Shown here: in pieces, positions 56,511 through 64,000 of the stretch
Position numbering within the stretch: the first letter of the stretch is position 1
How the letters are laid out: the number at the start of each line of letters is the position of its first letter
NCBI GenBank assembly: GCA_003586115.2
Contig: QVOM02000029.1
Coordinates: 27,197,737 to 27,261,736 of the forward strand
DNA: 64,000 nt
Source of the DNA: Salvator merianae
Taxonomy: Eukaryota > Chordata > Lepidosauria > Squamata > Teiidae
Reading direction: 5' to 3'
Program-made: the position numbers and the translations under genes
Notes under the pieces: generated by a model
Databases searched by the model: none
Told to the model about the DNA's origin: nothing
The model's input: the letters and a program-made list of their open reading frames with translations, nothing else

Positions 56511-57213
56511 AGGGATGTGCACGAAGGCACTTTTCCCTTTTCGCTTCGCAGGACTGCGAAGCTCCTAGGCTTCGTTTTCGTGCGAAAAAATACGCACAAA
56601 AATGAAGCCCTTCGTTTTCGCGGCAAAAATCTTCGCTGCGAACGGAAGCAGATAAATCAAGGCGAAGGGAAAACCTTTGCCTTAATTTCTCTGCTTCGGA
56701 TGGCGCTCGCCTCTCTCTCATTCCCCCCCCCCCAGTCTGTCAGTCTGATGACAGACTGGGGGGGGGGATGAGAGAGAGGCGAGCGCCATCTGAAGCAGAG
56801 AAATCAAGGCGAAAAGGTCTTCCGTTCGCCTTGATTTATCTGCTTCCGCTGGCTGCTGGCTGCCTCATTCACCCTAGGCTGTCAGCGCTCGCGCTGACAG
56901 CCTAGGAGGGGTGAGTCAGTGAGGGGAAGAGAAGGAAAATCAACGGTTAGGGAATCCCTCCCTTCCGTTGAATTTTCTGCACTTCCACTCGCTGCTGGCT
57001 GGCTGATTCACCCTAGGCTGTCAGCGCCAGCGCTGACAGCCTAGAGAGGTGAGACTTTGGCAAATTGCGAAGGTCCCGAAATACTTCGAAAAATTGAGGG
57101 ACCTTCGCAATTCGCATTCGTGATTTCTGGTGCCCTTCGCATTCGATGCGAAGAGCACGGAATCACGAAATTCGATCGAAAATCGAATGCCACGAAGCTT
57201 CGTGCACACCCCT
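56511..57213. mobile_element. CpG-rich foldback/MITE element, family D (703 bp), perfect 10-bp target duplication
   Basis: The ends AGGGATGTGCACGAAG and CTTCGTGCACACCCCT are inverted. It is flanked exactly by ACTCACAAGT at 56501-56510 and 57214-57223. Inside are a 206-bp near-perfect palindrome (56643-56848; outer 24-bp arms start CGGAAGCAGATAAATC) and two near-identical perfect hairpins (56873-56906 and 57013-57044, both with GGCTGTCAGCGC arms). It is much richer in CpG than its surroundings and has no coding frame. A 9-10 bp duplication is typical of Mutator-type elements, but the superfamily is not proven. Confidence 0.85.
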
Positions 57214-57223
57214 ACTCACAAGT

Positions 57224-58186
57224 ATTGCAGCTCCTGCAGAAGACATGTTTTGGCATTTGGGAGGCAAAATTAATTTCATTCTTTAGGCAAGGATAGCTGC
57301 AGTGAAGGTCATCTAGTGTTCTGTAGGCAATTAGCCCTTGAACGATCAGTGTAAGAGTGATACTACCCGGTTACAAACCTATAAAATTGCCTTCAGCTAA
57401 GCCTGAGGGATTTTATCCTAGGTAGCATGAAATTTTTGAAAGAGAAATATAAAATATTTTCTTTCTGGCTAAACCATTCCCTTTGGTTACAAGCTTGGCC
57501 CATCAATTGTCATTTTCCTTATATAGTCAACTTTGAGCTTTTGCATTCATTTTAATAAGCGTATGCCTGCAGCATTTTTTTTTAGGTGCTGGTGTGCAAA
57601 TGGGTGTGTTTGGTTCACCAAGGTGCAAGGGAAGCTACAGTTTGCTACTTCCTCAGACATCTAACAAACTTAAAATCCCATCAAGGGTTCCAGATACAAT
57701 AGGAACCTTCATCAATGGCACTTTCTTTTAGAGAAAAGTGCTTATAGCATGTTAAATGCTGAATGTTAAATGTCAGATTTGAGTGCATGAGATTAACCCT
57801 AACCCTAATCCCATTGCTATGCAAATTAAGAAGGCTGTCTTGAGAAACTTATAGGGAATGTCACATAAAGGCTGAAGATTTCTTGACTTATTTAATTGAT
57901 CATTTAACATTGTGGGATTTCCTTCTTCAGGTGCCAAGCCTTTCTTGACTTCAAGAGGGACATCATGTGCTATTGTTATTCAAGTGGTAGAATATTTCCA
58001 AACAACCCTCATAAGCAGGATGGAGAGAGACCTGGGGGCTCCCTTAGATAGCCCCAGCATGAAAAAGGCATGGTCCTATATGTCTGCTGGTCCAGCATAC
58101 TGGCCAGTGCAGAATCGCCCCAAGTCCTATGAAGAACAAACTAAAATAATATTTATGTGGGTTTAGCTTGGAGAATAAAAGATTAA
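57224..58186. other. Unassigned sequence
   Basis: No gene or repeat recognised. TTAACCCTAACCCTAAT at 57793-57809 is only about two and a half telomere-like units. Confidence 0.4.
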
Positions 58187-58632
58187 GGGCCTTTTTGCAC
58201 TTACCTCCAGGTGTATCTCTGCAATATTTCCTTCGCACCATGATCCACTGCAGCTGTCCCGGAGGTGTCCCGAGCAATTCCCGAACCTTACCTGCTGTGG
58301 ACAGCTTAAATGCTATCCACAGGCATTTCCAAGACATTGGGAATGGTTCAGTACAGCTGCATTCACTGCACTTCCAGGTATTCCAAGGCAAGGGCTGCTG
58401 GTCCAGACCCAACCCCAGCAACCATCCAATTGTGACTAGTGGTGCGCAAGATGTCTGATGTCAGGCTGTATCACCAGGAACAGAAGAGGATACCATGCCA
58501 TTTGCATTGATAGAACGGCTGGACAGGAACAGGACTCTTCTAGCCCTCAGCAAGTGAAAGACTCAACTGTTCTTGTTCTTCACCAGCGTGCAATTGTCTG
58601 CAGAGACAATGCTGAACAGGTAAGTGTGAACC
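58187..58632. repeat. Composite MITE, family B (446 bp), TAA target duplication
   Basis: The ends GGGCCTTTTTGCACTTACC and GGTAAGTGTGAACC are inverted. TAA flanks both sides (58184-58186 and 58633-58635). The interior differs from other copies (TATTTCCTTCGCACCATGATC, CCCGGAGGTGTCCCGAG-like), so it may be a subfamily. Confidence 0.65.
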
Positions 58633-58635
58633 TAA

Positions 58636-59310
58636 CTCAGGAGACGATTTGATATTTTCAAATATCTATCATGGAGAAGATGGTCTCTGTTTCTATTGTT
58701 TTAAAGTGCAAGATTAGAGCTACTGATCAGCAGCTGCAGAGGAGCAAATTTAACTTAAAATTTAGGAGACACTTCCAAGCTGTTTGACAATGGCCTCATC
58801 TACAAAGATCAAAAGCTTAGTTTTGGATCTTTCTTTTATTTTCCTGAATGACACATAGCTGAAAAAAGATCCAAAATAGGAGGAGGAGGAGGAGGAGAGC
58901 AACAGTTTGGACCTAAAAGATATAAGGACATCCTTCTTCCAAGTAAGAAGCATCAGCTTTGTACTAAGTTTTACAACAACCTGAAAGTCAGCATTTAAAG
59001 TACATTATATGCATCACTTTAAAACTACAGAACAATGCACAACTGTTTTTTAAAAAACTCAGTTCCTCAGTTCTGCAGGGGTGCAGACACATTCGCACTG
59101 GCATAATTACCAATTTTATGATCCACTGTTGATTAGTTTAATTAAGCTAATAAACCAAAGAAGGGGGAATGCCTGCATTTAATCAAAACAAGATATGCAT
59201 ATTGTCATTCTAGGGAATGAGGACAGCATTTGTATGCAGCTCAGGGACCATCCAGACGATCATATCAAACTGTTTCTGCTGCATTCCAGCCTCTGCAGGA
59301 TCTCTGGAAA
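58636..59310. other. Unassigned sequence
   Basis: No gene or repeat recognised, except a short (GGA)n at 58879-58896. Confidence 0.4.
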
Positions 59311-59314
59311 GTTT

Positions 59315-59478
59315 TGATTATAAGGCAGCTAGATGATGTACAGTCCCACACTTTGCTGAATGGTAACCTAGAGGGTTGCTGGTTTGATCCCCAGCCTCTC
59401 CCCAAAAGTAGGCAAAGGCAAACCACTTTTGTATCTCTGCCAAGAAAACTGCATAGAGGTGCCCATGGAGGTGTCATA
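59315..59478 (+). repeat. tRNA-derived SINE, diverged
   Basis: A B-box-like GGTTTGATCCC (59380-59390) and the body GGCAAACCACTTTTGTATCT plus CCAAGAAAACTGCATAGAGG match the SINE at 38377. The A-box region is degraded. It abuts the LINE at 59479. Confidence 0.75.
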
Positions 59479-60068
59479 AGAACATAAGAACATAACAGGA
59501 GCCTTGCTGGATCAGGCCACGGCCCATCTAGTCCAGCATTCTGTTTCACACAGTGGCCCACCAATTGCTTCTGGGCATTCTCAAGCAGAAGATATAGGCA
59601 AAACCTTCACCTGCTCTTGACTCCCCGCAAAAGGTTTTACAAACATCCTGCCTGTCTTTCCAACCTGGAGGCAGTACCTAGGCATCCATTCTAGCAGCCA
59701 TTGATACACCTGACCTCCATGAATCTGTCCAATCCCTTCTTAAAGCTGTCCAGGCTGATGGCTGTCACCACCTCATCTGGTGATCAATTCCATAGACCGA
59801 TGACCCTCTGGGTGAAAAAATACTTCCCCTTGCCGGTCCTAACTCTCCTACCCATCAGCTTCAGAGAGTGCCCCCTGGTCCTAGTGTTGTCTGAGAGAGA
59901 AAAAACTTCTCTTTATCCACCTTATCCATACCGTGCATGATTTTATAAACTTCAGTCAGGTCTCCTCTTAAACGCCGCTTTTCAAGGCTGAAGAGGCCAA
60001 GGTGTTGCAGCCCGATTTCGTAAGGAAGGTGTTCCAGCCCCTTGATCATTCTGGTGTCCATGCAGTCA
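59479..60068 (-). repeat. CR1-group LINE 3' end, minus strand
   Basis: The minus strand at 59861-60061 reads MIKGLEHLPYEIGLQHLGLF, then SLEKRRLRGDLTEVYKIMHG, the typical end of ORF2. The rest is the 3' UTR-like end present at 38896 and 3558, finishing (in plus orientation, left edge) at ATAAGAACATAAGAACATAA. 5'-truncated at about 60068. Confidence 0.88.
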
Positions 60069-62335
60069 GACCAGGACTGAGCCGCAGCTCGATGGTATGC
60101 AACAGCAATCGTATCGTATTTTAATTTAAGTACAAGGATACAAATATTTTACCAGGGAAAATGTTCCTGTCAATTCACTTCAAGCCTGGAAGAGTTTTCC
60201 TTGCTAAATTTTTGTCTACCAAACAGCATTTAACTGCCCAGAAGCTTCTGACAGACAAACTGGCAAAAATCTTCTTTAGTGCCTAAGTACATATCAGAAG
60301 GCTTTCACAGAAAGTTGCACTAAAGCTCCTTTTCTATATGCCACCCCCAAGGTTATCAAGGTATTTCTCTGGACCACAAAGGACAAAATCTGGCTTAACG
60401 TTCATTGATCTTCTTTGTTGCCACTGTTGTTGAGTGCCACTGAGTTGGGTTCAACTCTTAGTGACCGCATATGTAAATCATAGATCATGTTGACTATCTT
60501 TAATAATATTTTTCCTCACTCACCTCTTTTCAGCATTAAACTTTGCTTCCTGACATATCAGGTAGCCCAATTTGTATTTCCAAGTAGTCTGTGGCCATTT
60601 GCGGCCCTTGCAGGGCTTGCACTTGCTTCTGCTAAGCTTCAGCCGCATCCACACAGCTCTCAGGAGGACTGGATCTAGTGTGGGACACATGAAGCTCACC
60701 ACTGGGATGATCAATGCAACATACAAACAACCTGCACAGAATCTGGATTGCTGTGGCAAGTGGAATTTGTTTTGCAGCAGAAATGCTTAAACAGGGACTG
60801 ACTACAGAGGACCACAAAAATGGTCAGAAGTCAACCGTTTTTATTTTTATTTTTGGTCCTCCAAGTGATCCTAGGGGCTAGTGCATCCATGTGAGAGGAG
60901 GGGTGTCTTGCTGCCAGTCTTGAGAGTAATCTTTTCCAGCTTACAGAAATGTGACTCTTGGGATGGTTGGGCCAGCATGGGAGATACACAGGGGCAGGAA
61001 AACATGGGTGGCTCCGTCCTGGAGCTCTTGGGAAGCCATTCTACCTATGTGGATGCAGTCTTGGATATCTGAAGAGGTAACACCTGTGTAGGTTGCCATG
61101 CAATCAGCCACCCTGAAAGTGGATAAATACTTTCATGTGCAGACTTTCCATCTTTGAAATTCCATGCCCAAAATTTGGAAAACAAGGGTAAAGACACTTT
61201 TGATGTATAAAGTGCTGTATGATCTGGAGCCTAGGACACCTTTTGATTGCTCTGAACTGCATGAACAAGAAAATGGCTTGCTGTGATCTAATGTGTCTTG
61301 CCAACAGATGCTCTACCATCACACCAGCACTTCCATTTCTCTGTCCATGATGCATGTAGGAGAAAGTGCCTACTCTACAGCTTCTCTTCTCCTTGATCTG
61401 AGTTTTGTTCATGTGAGTATCATATTAAGGGCTACTGTATTGTATTGTTTTTTTGTTCTACACATTGGCCTCTGAATACTTATCCCAATTCTATGTTGTA
61501 GCCTTCACTGCTCTTTCCCAAATTTCCAATCTTCCTGAAATTATTTTGAGTCTTATTTTGGTGCTTGTTACTTCTTGCTAAGAGTATAATGCCTTATCTT
61601 TTGGGGGCATTCCTTCCATGCATAGTAAATTGCAGCAGAGAATAAGGACATCTTATTTTTCAAAACGCATTACTTAGGATATGCATTTACATATTCCATC
61701 CACCCAAAGAGGAAATGCATCACCGAAAGAACCAAAAGAACTCGAATTTGAAGAAAATATCCATTTTCTAAATTGCATGTATACAGCTGCACATTTGGAA
61801 AGAATAACTATAATTTACTGAATAAAATTTGCATGTCATAAATCATAGGAACAGATGCTCCTTTGGGGGAAGAAAAACACTGTAATTTATTGTGTTTATT
61901 TTCTTATGTTTATATTCTGTTCTTCTTTCATTATGAAAACCAAATCAATCTGTTTTAATGCCAAGGTTTCCTCTCCAGGTATTGACCAGATGGAAAAAAT
62001 GTTTGTCTTCTTCTACCTATAGATTGCAACTTGGTATTTAGCTCCATCTCAGGCTGTGATCAGATTACTGTTTCCACAAACATTGGCAAACTTTTGATGG
62101 GCAGGAATTCCTGACAGGGAAAATGGCACTGTTATATATGTACTTTGGGATGAAGATCCAGAATTTCTGAGCACCAAAGGACTTTCAGAGCTGTCCCAGT
62201 TCTTCAAAGTATCATGCTGCCAGCTATTGATATTCCCAAAGAGGTTCTCATAGCATTTTTTTTCCTTTGAAACCACAGTGGTGGCAGCAACAAAAGCACC
62301 AGGAATAAGGGGAGAGGAGAGAAGGCGTTGGAAGT
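60069..62335. other. Unassigned sequence with a SINE tail fragment
   Basis: 60420-60478 (GTTGAGTGCCACTGAGTTGG, CAACTCTTAGTGACC) resembles the reversed tail of a tRNA-SINE. The rest is not recognised. Confidence 0.4.
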
Positions 62336-62725
62336 GAGCTCTATCTTGCTCTCAATAATAGCTTCTTCTCCAGCTGCCACCTCAAGGCTACATACATCTT
62401 GTCTGAGGGGAGTCAAGAGACAACAGGATGGGGAGTTTGGCCATCTTGTTCCCAAAAGCACCTGCCATCACAAAGCTGAATACCATTTTGCCTGAGAGGG
62501 TTGAAGAAGAGACAGGAAGCTAGTGAGCTCCACCATCTTGCTCCAACAGTGGCCCCTTCTCCAGATGCCACCACAAGGCTACATACATCTGACCTGGAGG
62601 GAGTGGAGAAGAGACAGCAGAGTAGGGAGCTCTGTCATCATGCTCCCAAAAATGGCCCCTTCCGACTCCAGCTGCCACAACAAGGCTGAATATCATCTTG
62701 CCTGAGAGAAGTGGAGAAGAAATTC
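62336..62725. repeat. Minisatellite, four units of about 92-102 bp
   Basis: Diverged tandem units start near 62336, 62433, 62525 and 62627. Each contains a GAGCTC..CATCTTGCTCC-like start, GGCCCCTTCTCCAG-like and CAC..CAAGGCT-like middles, and a TGAG-GGGAGTGGAGAAGAGACA-like end. Units 2 and 4 share CCAAAA, and units 1 and 3 share GGCTACATACATCT, which suggests a higher-order two-unit duplication. Confidence 0.8.
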
Positions 62726-63900
62726 TTTCTTTTTCACCGTGTTCCTCTCTCATCATGTGTTGTGCCCACTCTTTCATTACAAACCTCAAGTCTGGGACCT
62801 ATCATGCAAAGTCTTTCAGGTTCTGAGAAGCAGGAGAAAACCATAATAAACAAATCAATAAAAGCAGCAGGAATCATTCTATTCAGGAGAGAAGGGGTAA
62901 GGAGGGCAGAAGGAGGCTAACTGGGGCTGGCAAGAGTGTGAGGGTGAGACAGCAGAAAGGAGAAGTGTTCTGGTGAGTCGGATTCAGACTACATATGCAA
63001 GTAAGGAAGGAGAAAGTCATTGGGGAGAATGAGTGAGTTACAGGAGGGCGAGTAGATGAATGAATGAGGAAGTGAGGGAGAAGGTGGGTGATCCAGGAGG
63101 TGGTGGGGCAGGTGCTGGGATGACTGAGTATGGAGGACTGAGAAAAGGTGGCTGCAGTTGCCATTCCTACAAGGCATAAAGACTTCTGCTTCAGCAGGGC
63201 CACGGTGTAGAGGATTTTGAAGAAGAAGCCATGACCACTGTCATGGCACAGTGGACTGCACCCAGTTTTTAGTGTCTCAGATGAGAAACTCCAGAATTTC
63301 CTATATAAGTAAAAACAAATTTTCAACAGGCAGTAAAGAATGCCTGGTACCTAAAGGCAAGTGGCATTGCCTCACCATTTCTAATACCAAGGACAGCTGG
63401 CCCACAAAGGCGAAGTGGGCAGCATCTCATGGCTCGAGTCTATTCTCTGCTTCTCCTTTACATGAGGCAGTTCAGGATTGGCTTGTGTGCACACAATCCA
63501 TTGTGTTCAGTGGGGCAAATGGTTTCACTTCTATCAATGTCACATTGGTTTGAATAATCACAACCTTAACAGTGCCTCACCTACTATTAGCTCTACCTTT
63601 TATGATCTCCAGTACCACTTCTTTTTAGCTGTCCTGCCTCTACCCCAGTGCCATCAGCCACCAGTACTCAACAGCTCAGAACCTATGTTCACCCTTCCTT
63701 GATACATGGTATTATCCAGACAGCATACACAGTCATTAGCCATTAATTCTGTCCTACCTATTTCAGCTACTATACCTTCGGTACTACCAGCTCCAATGGA
63801 TACGTGTTGCCACTGGGTATATCTTCACACTGTTGCTGGTTCTGCTCTGGCTGGCACCTGCAAATCTCACTACAGATCATTGATCAAGGAAACAAAGTTT
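62726..63900. other. Unassigned sequence
   Basis: 62880-63120 is purine-rich on the plus strand. The 147-codon minus-strand ORF there is a Ser/Pro/His-rich low-complexity artefact. No gene recognised. Confidence 0.4.
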
Positions 63901-63904
63901 ATCT

Positions 63905-64000
63905 TCCCTCCCTCCCTCCCTCCCTCCTTCCTTCTTTCCTTCCCTCCCTCCCTCCTTCCTCTCTTCCTTCCTCCCTTCTTTCTTTCTCTCTTTCTTCCGT
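63905..64000. repeat. (CCCT/CCTT/CTTT)n pyrimidine microsatellite, runs off the window
   Basis: Mixed tetranucleotide pyrimidine tract, uninterrupted to the window end. Confidence 0.9.

Noticed and set aside
57793..57809. Interstitial telomere array (TTAACCCTAACCCTAAT)
   Set aside because: Only about two and a half units; chance is sufficient.
62883..63326. 147-codon minus-strand ORF rich in Ser, Pro, His and Leu
   Set aside because: Created by a purine-rich plus strand. Low-complexity composition and no motif.

Overview
This window is nuclear DNA from an amniote vertebrate, most likely a squamate reptile. It holds one recognisable protein-coding gene, TMEM74 (transmembrane protein 74, plus strand, about 34.4-36.7 kb or slightly beyond). 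The rest is AT-rich intergenic DNA packed with old transposable elements. The mix of CR1-type LINEs with the ATTCTATGATTCT 3' signature, L1 LINEs, tRNA-derived SINEs, a Tc1 DNA transposon and several MITE families fits a lizard or gecko better than a bird or mammal. I cannot fix the species by eye. There is no operon, prophage, CRISPR array or other microbial system here. Most short ORFs are chance or fossil transposon frames. Layout: 0-6 kb has a hAT MITE with a perfect 8-bp target-site duplication, two families of composite MITEs, a SINE fragment and a LINE 3' tail. About 6.2-10.75 kb is an L1 on the minus strand, broken up by MITEs; one of those MITEs itself contains a CR1 3' end. 10.8-15.4 kb is mostly unassigned. 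15.8-19.2 kb is a cluster of an L1 ORF2 fragment, a MITE with a 10-bp target duplication and a complete-length dead Tc1 transposon, flanked by two diverged copies of a 135-bp repeat. 19-34 kb is unassigned AT-rich DNA with scattered MITEs, an L1 3' end and a LINE reverse-transcriptase fragment. 34.06-36.74 kb carries TMEM74: a CpG-rich promoter with a ZNF143-type site, a non-coding exon 1, an intron of about 1 kb, and exon 2 with the whole coding sequence. 38.4-42.4 kb has a full-length tRNA-SINE with a 14-bp perfect duplication, then a roughly 3.5-kb decayed CR1-group LINE on the minus strand carrying two nested insertions. 42.6-64 kb holds further MITEs, a 703-bp CpG-rich foldback element with perfect hairpins and a 10-bp duplication, a second LINE 3' end, a four-unit minisatellite and simple repeats. 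TMEM74 is known in mammals as a two-pass membrane protein of lysosomes and autophagic vacuoles that promotes autophagy. Its layout here (non-coding first exon, intronless coding region, conserved C-terminal half) matches the mammalian gene. The leader carries upstream ORFs, one of which crosses the splice junction from a strong start context. The most unusual structures are the transposon layers, where target duplications and nesting order can be read directly, and the CpG-rich foldback element.
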